From positions 1 through 19,604 of the forward strand of contig JAFWYA010000060.1 in NCBI GenBank assembly GCA_017517815.1: DNA of 19,604 bases, given 5' to 3'. Made by a program: the position numbers and the translations under genes. Each line of letters opens with the position of its first letter. Position 1 is the first letter of the stretch. The stretch is from Clostridia bacterium. Its GTDB lineage: Bacteria > Bacillota_A > Clostridia > Christensenellales > Aristaeellaceae. Below the pieces are notes generated by a model. It did no database searches, had not been told where the DNA came from, and was given only the letters and a program-made list of their open reading frames with translations. This document shows, piece after piece, positions 1 to 7,329 of the stretch.

Positions 1-693
1 CGGTGATGGAAACGTCCACGCCCTCATGCCACATGATGGCAACGCCTTCACGCACGTCGTCAGCGCCGTAGCACTTGACCTTGGCGCGCTCGCCGTTGGA
101 GTAGGCGGTCTCGCTGACGATGGTCAGAGCATGATCTTCCTCACGTCGGCAGACAGGTAGTCATACTTGGTCTGCACATAGGTGAAGCCGTTGATGCGGG
201 AGATGATCATGGCAGCGTCCTTGCCCAGACCGTTGAGGATGACGCGCAGGGGAGTCTTGCGAACCTTGTTAGCGCTGCGGGCGATACCAATGGCGCCTTC
301 GGCAGCGGCAAAAGACTCGTGGCCAGCCAGGAAGGCGAAGCACTCGGTCTTCTCATCCAGCAGCATGGCGCCCAGATTGCCGTGGCCCAGACCAACCTGA
401 CGCTGGTCAGCAACAGAACCGGGGATGCAGAAAGCCTGCAGGCCTTCACCGATGCACTTGGCGGCTTCGGCAGCGGTCTTCACGCCCTTCTTCAGAGCGA
501 TAGCGGCGCCCAGTTCATAGGCCCACTTGGCGTTTTCGAAAGCGATGGGCTGGATGCCTTCAACGATCTTGTAAGCATCGATGCCCTTGGAGTTGTTGTA
601 AGCCTTCAGCTCTTCAAAATCCTTGAAGCCGTACTTTTCCAGCACGGGCTGAAGCTGAGGCATGCGGCGTTCATAACCTTCAAACAGAGCCAT
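1..693 (-). CDS. GGGtGRT-family protein, 3' end outside the window, with an apparent frameshift
   Basis: The N-terminal 189 residues match the clostridial GGGtGRT family as I remember it: the MALFEGYERR start, the GEGLQAFCIPGSVAD and GLGHGNLGAMLL segments, FAFLAGHESFAAAEGAI, and LRVILNGLGKDAA. The function of the family is not known. The frame closes at a TGA (126-124) after RKIML. The next 124 bases, read in another frame, continue the same protein: TIVSETAYSNGERAKV, then KCYGADDVREGVAIMWHEG, to the window edge. The family is about 330 residues long, so the gene is split rather than ended. The break sits at ATG-CT-CT-GACC, which fits a 2-base CT duplication in ATGCTGACC. The ATG at 693 has AAAGGAGG about 11 bases upstream and lies 17 bases after the NifU-like gene, so the two are co-transcribed. 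Codon use is strongly biased, as in highly expressed genes. The full GGGtGRT signature would lie outside the window. Intact function is uncertain. Confidence 0.82.
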
Positions 694-710
694 AATTCAG
701 CACGCCTCCT

Positions 711-1412
711 TTACTGCTTGCGCGGGTCGATCCAGGCGACCGCGCCGTCTTCGGCCTTGAAACGGCCGTAGGTGCCAATGTTCTTCTCGTAGGCTTCGTT
801 GGGGGACATGCCCTTCTTGATGGCGTCCATCATCTTGCCCAGAGACAGGAACTGATAACCGCAGATCTGGCTGTCAGCGTCCAGAGCGATCTGCAGCACA
901 TAACCTTCGGCCATTTCCAGGTAACGGGGGCCCTTTTCCAGGGTGCCGTACATGGTGCCGACCTGAGAGCGCAGGCCCTTGCCCAGGTCTTCCAGACCAG
1001 CGCCGATGACCAGACCGTCATCAGAGAAAGCAGACTGGGTGCGGCCGTACACGATCTGCAGGAACAGCTCGCGCATGGCGGTGTTGATGGCGTCGCACAC
1101 CAGGTCGGTGTTCAGCGCTTCCAGAATGGTCTTGCCGGGCAGGATCTCACTGGCCATGGCGGCGGAGTGGGTCATGCCGGAGCAGCCGATGGTTTCGACC
1201 AGGGCTTCCTGGATGACGCCAGCCTTGACGTTCAGGGTCAGCTTGCAGGTGCCCTGCTGGGGAGCGCACCAGCCAATACCGTGGGTCAGGCCGGAAATGT
1301 CCTTGATTTCCTTCGCCTGGATCCATTTGCCTTCTTCAGGAATGGGCGCGGGGCCATGGTTGGGGCCCTTCTTCACGCATACCATTTCCTCGACTTCGCG
1401 GGAATACTGCAT
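711..1412 (-). CDS. NifU-like iron-sulfur cluster assembly scaffold family protein
   Basis: A 233-residue protein with a NifU/IscU-like scaffold fold. Cysteines at 49, 56, 77 and 106 fall in conserved surroundings (GIGWCAPQQGTC, ETIGCSGMTHSAAM, LNTDLVCDAIN), and the stretch LPGKTILEAL resembles the GKTLEEA segment of IscU. It is longer than IscU (about 130 residues). The extra C-terminal part (about 125-233) contains C184 and a GTYGRFKAEDGAVAWIDP tail that I link with the clostridial variant usually found beside GGGtGRT proteins. The ATG at 1412 has AGGAGG 10 bases upstream. A promoter lies about 50 bases further up, and the GGGtGRT gene follows directly. The likely role is Fe-S cluster handling for, or together with, the neighbouring protein. 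That role is inferred from the pairing, and neither protein has a firm biochemical function known to me. Confidence 0.85.
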   Translation of the reverse strand: MQYSREVEEMVCVKKGPNHGPAPIPEEGKWIQAKEIKDISGLTHGIGWCAPQQGTCKLTLNVKAGVIQEALVETIGCSGMTHSAAMASEILPGKTILEALNTDLVCDAINTAMRELFLQIVYGRTQSAFSDDGLVIGAGLEDLGKGLRSQVGTMYGTLEKGPRYLEMAEGYVLQIALDADSQICGYQFLSLGKMMDAIKKGMSPNEAYEKNIGTYGRFKAEDGAVAWIDPRKQ

Positions 1413-1458
1413 GGATTCACAGCCTCCTAATGGATTAATGTGGGATAGACACCGTTTT

Positions 1459-1486
1459 ATTATAGCATATATCCCGACTTGGTGAA
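1459..1486 (-). promoter_or_regulatory. Sigma-A promoter with extended -10 for the NifU-like/GGGtGRT operon
   Basis: On the minus strand, TTCACC (1486-1481) is followed after 16 bases by TGC-TATAAT, with the -10 at 1464-1459. The TG one base before the hexamer makes an extended -10. It lies about 47 bases before the start codon at 1412 and just downstream of the ligA terminator hairpin. The -10 is a perfect consensus and the -35 matches four of six bases. Confidence 0.7.
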
Positions 1487-1492
1487 AAGGGG

Positions 1493-1514
1493 AAAAGCGA
1501 AATCTGTCGCTTTT
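1493..1514 (-). terminator. Hairpin terminator after ligA
   Basis: On the minus strand, AAAAGCGA (1514-1507) and TCGCTTTT (1500-1493) form an 8-bp stem with a 6-base CAGATT loop, followed by CCCCTTTT. It starts 4 bases after the ligA stop codon and separates ligA from the next promoter. The U-tract is interrupted by four C, so efficiency is uncertain. Confidence 0.6.
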
Positions 1515-1517
1515 TTA

Positions 1518-3515
1518 TCAATTTGTGTGGCCAAGCATCTTTCGGAAGGTTTCTTCGTCGATCACAGGGATGCCCAGCGTTTGTGCCTTGGACAGTTTGC
1601 TGCCGGCTTTTTCACCTGCCAGCACATAAGCCGTTTTTTTGCTGACGCTGCTGCCGGCCTTGCCGCCGTGCTGCACGATCAGCTTTTCAGCTTCCTCGCG
1701 GCTGAGTGTAGGCAGCGTGCCTGTCACAACGATGGTTTTTCCGGCAAGTGTGTCAGAAACTGCATCGCTTTCGTATACAGGAGTAACGCCGGCCGCGAGC
1801 AGCCGATCTACCATTTCGACGTTTTCGTGGAAACTGAAGAATTCCACAACACTGGCCGCCACGATTTCTCCAATGTCCTGAATGGCGGTGAGGTCTTCCA
1901 GCGCAGCCTGTTTCAGCGCTTCCAGCGAGCCAAAGTGCTGCGCCAGATCACGGGCGGTTTTGGTACCGATGTTGGGAATGCCGATGGCTACCAGGAAGGC
2001 GTCCAGTGCACAATGGCGGCTTTTGTCCAGCGCAGCGATCAGGTTTTCGGCGCGCTTCTGCTTGAAACCGTCCAGCGGAAGCAGATCGTTGACTGTCAGG
2101 CGGTACAGATCGGCGCAGTCGCGCACGCCAAGTGTATCATACAGAAGCTCTGCCGTTTTTTCTGAGAAGGTGTCGATATCCATGGCACTGCGGCTGGCAA
2201 AGTGAGCCAGACGCGCCACAGCCTGCGGCTTGCAGGTGCGGCGATTGAGGCAGAACAGATGTGCGCCGCGTTCTGTGAGGTCCTCTCCACACGAAGGGCA
2301 GTGAGTTGGGGGCAGAATGACGGTTTCATTTTCTCCGGCCTCGCCTACACGACCCATGATCTCCGGGATGACATCGTTGCTGCGGCGAATCCACACCTCG
2401 CAGCCAATAGCAACGTTCTTTCGCTGAATATCACCATAGTTGTTCAGCGTGGCGCGCTTGACCGTCACACCGCCAATGTCGGTGGGGGTGAGGTGGGCAA
2501 GAGGCGTCAGCTTGCCGGTGCGGCCAAGCTCCCAGGTAACGTCCAGAAGGGTTGCGGTATTTTCTTCGGCGGCAAACTTGTAGGCAACCGCCCAGCGTGG
2601 AAATTTTTCAGTGTTACCAATTGCCTGGCGGGTTGCTAAATCACAAACCTTCACAACGGCGCCGTCAATGAGGAAGTCCAGCGAGCTGCGTTTTTCCTCT
2701 ACTTTGTCGATGCGGTCGCACAGTTCTTCGTATGTCACAGCGTGCTCTTCATACTGGCTGGTGGGGAATCCATTTTCGCGCAGAAAGGCGAGCATGCCAT
2801 CCATATCGGTATACGGGGCGTTTTCGATGGTACCGATCTGGTAGAAGAATGCATCCAGTTTTCTTTTCGCGGTTACAGCAGGGTCCAGATTCCTCAGGGC
2901 GCCTGCGGCAGCATTGCGTGCGTTTTTGAGCGGCTCATCGGCTGTGCGGTTATATTCTTCCAGCGTGCTCAGCTTCATGATGCATTCTCCCTGCACTTCC
3001 AGAAGCCCCTGATAGGGAATGCTAAGCGGCACACAGCGAATGGTGCGTACCTGTGGCAGGATGCCTTCGCCGACCTCGCCGTTTCCGCGCGTGGCAGCCT
3101 GAACCAGCTGCCCATCGCGATAGGTAAGGTTGATGGTAAGGCCATCCAGCTTGTACTCCACTGCATAACGCAGAGGGGGCAAGGGTGTTTCACGGCCGTC
3201 GCTGAGCTGCTCATGCTGTTTTTCGGTGCGCTTGAGCCACGAGAGCAGTTCCTCCTTGCTTTGAACCTTGTCCATGCTCCACAGACGGCTGATGTGCCTA
3301 TGAGACTCAAAGGAGGAAAGCGGCTCTGCACCAACGCGTACAGTAGGAGAGCCGGGCAAAACAGTACCCGACTCTTTTTCGAGCTGTAACAGCTCATTGT
3401 ATTTGGCGTCCCACTGCGCATCGCTCAGCGGACTTTCACCCAGCGTGTAGTACAGAACGGACGCCTTGTTCAGTTCGTCGATCAGCGCTTGCATGCGCTC
3501 GTTGAGGTTCATCAT
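1518..3515 (-). CDS. ligA: NAD+-dependent DNA ligase LigA
   Basis: Seals nicks in DNA using NAD+, in replication and repair. The 665 residues match the usual LigA length. The nucleotidyltransferase core has the KLDG motif with the adenylated lysine at K122, the NARNAAAGALRNLD segment and FPRWAVAYKF. An OB fold follows, then a zinc tetracysteine (CPSC near 407, then a Cys before LNRRT and another after it), helix-hairpin-helix repeats, and a C-terminal BRCT domain (about 588-662, with AGKTIVVTGTLP). Some usually conserved stretches differ: EVQGE at 173-177 instead of EVRGE, and ATRGNGEVGEG instead of a GDG/GED pattern. This suggests a divergent subfamily that keeps the catalytic lysine. The ATG at 3515 is 1 base after the pcrA stop, with AAAGGTG about 10 bases upstream inside pcrA. 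ATG 3512 is an alternative start. It is the last gene of the yerC-pcrA-ligA operon. Confidence 0.96.
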   Translation of the reverse strand: MMNLNERMQALIDELNKASVLYYTLGESPLSDAQWDAKYNELLQLEKESGTVLPGSPTVRVGAEPLSSFESHRHISRLWSMDKVQSKEELLSWLKRTEKQHEQLSDGRETPLPPLRYAVEYKLDGLTINLTYRDGQLVQAATRGNGEVGEGILPQVRTIRCVPLSIPYQGLLEVQGECIMKLSTLEEYNRTADEPLKNARNAAAGALRNLDPAVTAKRKLDAFFYQIGTIENAPYTDMDGMLAFLRENGFPTSQYEEHAVTYEELCDRIDKVEEKRSSLDFLIDGAVVKVCDLATRQAIGNTEKFPRWAVAYKFAAEENTATLLDVTWELGRTGKLTPLAHLTPTDIGGVTVKRATLNNYGDIQRKNVAIGCEVWIRRSNDVIPEIMGRVGEAGENETVILPPTHCPSCGEDLTERGAHLFCLNRRTCKPQAVARLAHFASRSAMDIDTFSEKTAELLYDTLGVRDCADLYRLTVNDLLPLDGFKQKRAENLIAALDKSRHCALDAFLVAIGIPNIGTKTARDLAQHFGSLEALKQAALEDLTAIQDIGEIVAASVVEFFSFHENVEMVDRLLAAGVTPVYESDAVSDTLAGKTIVVTGTLPTLSREEAEKLIVQHGGKAGSSVSKKTAYVLAGEKAGSKLSKAQTLGIPVIDEETFRKMLGHTN

Positions 3516-3516
3516 A

Positions 3517-5787
3517 TCATTCGTTCACCTTTACGATCGGAGCGATGGACAGCACAAATTCCTTCTGGCCGTAGGCTGCGAAGCCGATAATGATGCGGGC
3601 GTCGCTGCCGCTGCCTCGGATTTCCTGTACATTGCCCTCGCCGAATTTGCGGTGCATGACCCGGTCGCCCACCTTAAAAAGAGAGGGAACAGCACTGGAG
3701 GGGATTCTGGATGCTGCAGATGGCGTGAAGCCTTTTTGCACGCCGGGAATGCCCAGAGCGCTGCGCCCGGCTCCGATGCCGTGACCGGCTTCCATCGTAT
3801 GGCGCGGCATACGCTTGGGCACGGGATGATGATAACTTTCCATCACACCTGGGAAACTGCGTTCACGCTTGTGCATCTGATGCTCGTCCAGCAGCCGCGG
3901 AGGAATTTCCTTCAGGAAACGGCTGGGAGCATTGAAGTTGACCTGGTTGAACAGCATGCGCTGCGCGGCATAACTGATATAGAGCTGCTGCTGTGCACGG
4001 GTGATGGCCACATAGCACAGACGACGCTCTTCCTCCAGCTTTTCATCATCCTGGAAGGCGCGCGCAGTGGGGAAAATACCTTCCTCCAGACCCGCCATAA
4101 ATACAATGGGGAACTCCAGGCCTTTGGCGCTGTGCATGGTCATGAGCGTAACCGCTTTGGCATCGGGCTGCGCGTTGTCCAAATCGGAGATCAGCGCAAC
4201 ATTTTCCAGATAATCCTCCAAAGAGGGATTCTCGGCGGCCTTTTCATACTCGGCCACTGCGCCAAGGAATTCATCGATGTTTTCGATACGGTTCTTGCTT
4301 TCGTCGGACTGATCCTTTTCGTACTGTGCCTTCAGGCCGGTACGTTCGATCAGATGGGTCACAAAGTCAAGCAGCCCCATGTCTTCATGTTCCATGACCA
4401 GCTCGTTCATCAGGTCGCCAAACTCGCTGACGCATTTGCGCGGACGGGCAGACAGCGTGTCCGGCACGTCGATAAGCGCGCTGTAAAGCGGCATCTGTTC
4501 CTCGGCGGCATAGCGCACAAGCTCTGCAATCGTGCTGTCGCCGATGGAACGCTTGGGCTGATTGATGATGCGGCGCAGGCTCACATCGTCGGAAGGATTG
4601 ACGATGCAGCGCAGATAAGCCACGATATCCTTGACTTCCTTGCGGTCGTAAAAGCGCAAACCGCCATAGATGCGGTAGGGGATACCCGCGCGCACCAGCA
4701 TGTCTTCCAGCACACGGCTCTGCGCATTGGAACGATACAGGATGGACATGTCGCCAAAATCATGACCGGTGAGCTTGAGCTGCTGCATGCGGTCGCAGAT
4801 CCAGGCGGCTTCTTCGCGCTCGTCGCCCGCACAGAACAGGCGGATTGGATCGCCCGCATCCCGCTCGGTCCACAGGGCCTTTTCCATACGGCCTTCATTG
4901 TGGGCGATCACCTGATTGGCAGCGTCCAGAATATTGGCGCTGGAACGGTAGTTCTGCTCCAGCTTGATGACGGTGGCGTCGGGATAGTCCTTTTCAAAAT
5001 CAAGGATGTTGCGGATGTCTGCGCCGCGCCAGCCGTAGATGCTCTGGTCGTCGTCGCCTACAACGCACAGGTTGCGGCTCTTCTGCGTGATGAGCTTGAC
5101 CAGCGAATACTGGGCAAAGTTGGTATCCTGATATTCGTCAACATGTACATAGCGGAAACGCTCGCGGTAGCTTTCCAGCACGGGCGGATGATCGGCGAAC
5201 AGTTCCAGCGTGCGCACCAGCAGATCGTCAAAGTCCAGCGCGTTGCCTGCGCGCAGCTTGCGCTCATAACCGCTGTACAGATCGTGGATCTGCTGGCTGC
5301 GGAAATCACGCGGCGATGCGGCAAACCATTCATCTGGCGTAAGCAGTTTGTTTTTGGCATCGCTGATTTTGGCTTTCACGTCGCGCAGCGCCAGCTGCTT
5401 ATCGTCGATGTTGAGCAGCTTGAACTGTTCCTTCAGTACGGCAGTCTGGTCATCGTCGTCATAAATGGTAAAGGAGCGCGTGTAACCAAGCTTTTCGATA
5501 TCACGCCTCAGGATACGCGCGCACATGGCGTGGAATGTACTTACCCATACTTCGCTGCCTCCTTCACCAACCAGAGAACTTACACGTTCACGCATTTCAC
5601 GGGCGGCTTTGTTGGTAAAGGTGATAGCCAGAATGTTCCACGGTGCTACGCCGTGATCGATCAGATTGGCGATTCGATAGGTCAGCGCACGCGTTTTGCC
5701 GCTGCCTGCGCCTGCCAGTATGAGAACGGGCCCTTCCAAAGTTTCAGCGGCTTTGCGCTGCTCCTGATTCAAACCCTGCAAATTCAT
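3517..5787 (-). CDS. pcrA: ATP-dependent 3'-5' DNA helicase PcrA (UvrD/Rep family)
   Basis: Superfamily 1A helicase that unwinds DNA in repair, rolling-circle replication and removal of recombination intermediates. The 756 residues match PcrA (about 720-760). Motifs appear in order: LNQEQRKAA (Q motif, start), Walker A AGAGSGKT with K31, the Walker B/DEXX-type VDEYQDTN, GDDDQSIYGWRGAD (motif III), QNYRSS (motif IV), TMHSAKGLEFP (motif V) and VAITRAQQQLYI (motif VI). The C-terminal 50 residues, from FKVGDRVMHRKFGEG onward, form the Tudor-like module that in PcrA contacts RNA polymerase. The ATG at 5787 has AAAGGA 9 bases upstream and lies 13 bases after the regulator gene. ligA follows after 1 base, so helicase and ligase are made from one message. 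No missing catalytic motif was seen. Confidence 0.97.
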   Translation of the reverse strand: MNLQGLNQEQRKAAETLEGPVLILAGAGSGKTRALTYRIANLIDHGVAPWNILAITFTNKAAREMRERVSSLVGEGGSEVWVSTFHAMCARILRRDIEKLGYTRSFTIYDDDDQTAVLKEQFKLLNIDDKQLALRDVKAKISDAKNKLLTPDEWFAASPRDFRSQQIHDLYSGYERKLRAGNALDFDDLLVRTLELFADHPPVLESYRERFRYVHVDEYQDTNFAQYSLVKLITQKSRNLCVVGDDDQSIYGWRGADIRNILDFEKDYPDATVIKLEQNYRSSANILDAANQVIAHNEGRMEKALWTERDAGDPIRLFCAGDEREEAAWICDRMQQLKLTGHDFGDMSILYRSNAQSRVLEDMLVRAGIPYRIYGGLRFYDRKEVKDIVAYLRCIVNPSDDVSLRRIINQPKRSIGDSTIAELVRYAAEEQMPLYSALIDVPDTLSARPRKCVSEFGDLMNELVMEHEDMGLLDFVTHLIERTGLKAQYEKDQSDESKNRIENIDEFLGAVAEYEKAAENPSLEDYLENVALISDLDNAQPDAKAVTLMTMHSAKGLEFPIVFMAGLEEGIFPTARAFQDDEKLEEERRLCYVAITRAQQQLYISYAAQRMLFNQVNFNAPSRFLKEIPPRLLDEHQMHKRERSFPGVMESYHHPVPKRMPRHTMEAGHGIGAGRSALGIPGVQKGFTPSAASRIPSSAVPSLFKVGDRVMHRKFGEGNVQEIRGSGSDARIIIGFAAYGQKEFVLSIAPIVKVNE

Positions 5788-5800
5788 GCGTTTTTTTCCT

Positions 5801-6112
5801 TTACTTCTGTTGTGTGCCGCTTGCGTCGTTCAGACGGTCCAGCACCAGGCTGTAGCCTTCTGCACCGTACTGAAGCGAGCGGTTGACACGGCCGATGGTG
5901 GTAGTGGAGGCACCGGTCCTTCGTACGATCTCCTGATAGGTTTCTTTGCTGCGCAGCATCACAGCGACCTCCAGCCGCTGCGTAATGCTTTTCATTTCCT
6001 GAATGGTGAGTACATCTTCCAAAAAGCGGTAGGCCTCTTCAGTGTTTTCAAGCGAAAGAAGGGCATCCACCAGACGATCGGTTTGTTTATTTTGGTATCG
6101 TGGCGTGAACAC
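5801..6112 (-). CDS. YerC/YecD-family TrpR-like DNA-binding regulator
   Basis: A 103-residue member of the TrpR-related YerC/YecD family. The body runs TDRLVDALLSLENTEEAYRF, then FLEDVLTIQEMKSITQRLEVA, and the helix-turn-helix lies at about residues 57-82 (ETYQEIVRRTGASTTTIGRV). I chose the GTG at 6112 because GGAGGGG lies 7 bases upstream and the resulting length fits the family (about 100). A longer frame from 6190 would begin upstream of the promoter and has no ribosome site. In Bacillota this gene commonly sits next to pcrA, as here. The target and ligand are unknown. Local regulation of the operon is possible, but no palindromic operator was clearly seen at the promoter. Confidence 0.9.
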   Translation of the reverse strand: MFTPRYQNKQTDRLVDALLSLENTEEAYRFLEDVLTIQEMKSITQRLEVAVMLRSKETYQEIVRRTGASTTTIGRVNRSLQYGAEGYSLVLDRLNDASGTQQK

Positions 6113-6157
6113 GGCTTTTCCCCTCCGGTCAAACAGTGCAAAACTTTGCCTGATACC

Positions 6158-6186
6158 ATTATAGCATATTTTTGAAAAGAAAGGAA
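6158..6186 (-). promoter_or_regulatory. Sigma-A promoter with extended -10 for yerC-pcrA-ligA
   Basis: On the minus strand, TGC-TATAAT (-10 at 6163-6158, preceded by TG) lies 17 bases after a weak TTCCTT (-35, 6186-6181). The start codon at 6112 is about 45 bases downstream. The perfect extended -10 compensates for the poor -35. The core ATGCTATAAT is identical to that of the promoter at 1459-1486. Confidence 0.7.
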
Positions 6187-6213
6187 CCAAAACCGGATTT
6201 CCGCAGGTGGAGT

Positions 6214-7326
6214 TTATTTGTCTTTTCGCGGTTTTTTACCAATGACACCACCGGTCATTTCGCTGATGCTGCGGCCGAATTTGCCTGCCGTGCCCCTGCC
6301 TCCTGTGGAGAGAAAAGCAAAAATACCAAGTCCTGCCAGCAAAGCAATGACCAGCCATATACCCCAGCTGGCACCGGTGTTGTCCTCGGACGCAGGGGCT
6401 GAGGGTTCGTTGCTTTTGCTGACGCCGGATACGTCGCTGGCTCCTGCTGAACCGGTTATACCGCCGTACATGGCTTTGTACACCACTTCACTCATTGGCG
6501 TTACAGCTTTGAGAACGCGTTCCTTATCCAGCGTATGTGTTCCGAATTCCAGCAGAACGCTTCTGGGCGCAAGATCCTGATTATAGGTACCCTTGCCCAT
6601 ATAGATGTCCTTGATCAGGCCGGGATACATTTTGTCGCCCACGGCCTTGATCTGTTTGGCAAAGCTGAGGTTAGCCTCCTTGTTCTGATTGCTCTTGCCG
6701 ACAAGCAGACGAACTTTGCTCATTTTCCGGTTTCCGACGGTTGTGGCATATTCGTCCGGGTCTGGAATGCCGTCGCGGTGAATGTCGAAGATTGCACCGG
6801 GCTGCCCTTTCAAAAGCGCAACGGCTGTCTGGCGACTGCGCCGGTAGGCGCCTGCATCGTGCGGCAGGTGAGTTTCTGTGCTGATTTCAACCGTCACGCC
6901 CAGCTTTTCAAGCGAGTTGCCGAAGGCATCAGCAATATCATAAATGCCTCCCTTACCTTCAATGCTTTCCGTACCGTCGCCCTTGATGTAGCTTTCATCG
7001 CTGTGCGTGCAGTACAGGGCGATCTTTTTTTCACCCAGCGCAGCTACAGGCAGGCTTTGCTGCATGTCAAGCCAGCTGACATCCGGCATGTCCGCCTGGC
7101 CTATGTGTTTAAGCGTTGCTGTTCGGCTGGTTTCATCCACGCTGACGACCTGATAATGATCGTTTGAACTGCTGATGTATTCATCGCCGGTTTCACATTC
7201 GCACTGTACCTGCGTAATGATTTTTGCATTGTCGTCCACTAATGTGTATACTGTGCTTTCTGCTGACGCGGCTGCGGCAAGACCAGACAAAAGCAGCATG
7301 CAAAGAAGAAAAAAAGTTTTTTTCAT
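6214..7326 (-). CDS. spoIIP: Stage II sporulation protein P (SpoIIP), peptidoglycan amidase/endopeptidase
   Basis: SpoIIP cuts septal peptidoglycan together with SpoIID and SpoIIM so that the mother-cell membrane can engulf the forespore. The 370 residues begin with a signal peptide or anchor (1-22). The amidase core follows, with family motifs at YCTHSDESY (H108, E111), IFDIHRD (H183) and VLLEFGTH (E260), the presumed zinc and catalytic residues of the amidase fold. After a Ser/Pro-rich linker (292-318) there is a second hydrophobic helix (about 322-340) and a short basic tail ending in KKPRKDK. The model SpoIIP is anchored at the N-terminus, so the C-terminal segment is notable. The ATG at 7326 is 3 bases after the DUF1614-like stop, with AAGGAG 9 bases upstream, so the two genes are translated from one message. 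I see no clear sigma-E promoter in front of the pair. Confidence 0.92.
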   Translation of the reverse strand: MKKTFFLLCMLLLSGLAAAASAESTVYTLVDDNAKIITQVQCECETGDEYISSSNDHYQVVSVDETSRTATLKHIGQADMPDVSWLDMQQSLPVAALGEKKIALYCTHSDESYIKGDGTESIEGKGGIYDIADAFGNSLEKLGVTVEISTETHLPHDAGAYRRSRQTAVALLKGQPGAIFDIHRDGIPDPDEYATTVGNRKMSKVRLLVGKSNQNKEANLSFAKQIKAVGDKMYPGLIKDIYMGKGTYNQDLAPRSVLLEFGTHTLDKERVLKAVTPMSEVVYKAMYGGITGSAGASDVSGVSKSNEPSAPASEDNTGASWGIWLVIALLAGLGIFAFLSTGGRGTAGKFGRSISEMTGGVIGKKPRKDK

Positions 7327-7329
7327 GGC

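Noticed and set aside
124..135. Programmed ribosomal frameshift in the GGGtGRT gene
   Set aside because: CTC TGA C resembles the RF2 CTT TGA C site, but that is a +1 event and the needed shift is -1 (or +2). There is no slippery heptamer at the stop. The AGGAAG just upstream is compatible with stimulation but insufficient. An indel is simpler.
3466..5886. An 806-codon open frame on the plus strand opposite pcrA, and several 100-600 codon open frames opposite ligA, iorA and alr
   Set aside because: They are antisense shadows of genes with clear family motifs. Their translations show no domain pattern and they lack ribosome sites. The long open frames reflect strong codon bias of the real genes.
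6187..6213. Terminator after spoIIP
   Set aside because: On the minus strand CGG-AAAT-CCG followed by GTTTT gives only a 3-4 bp stem, too weak to call a terminator.
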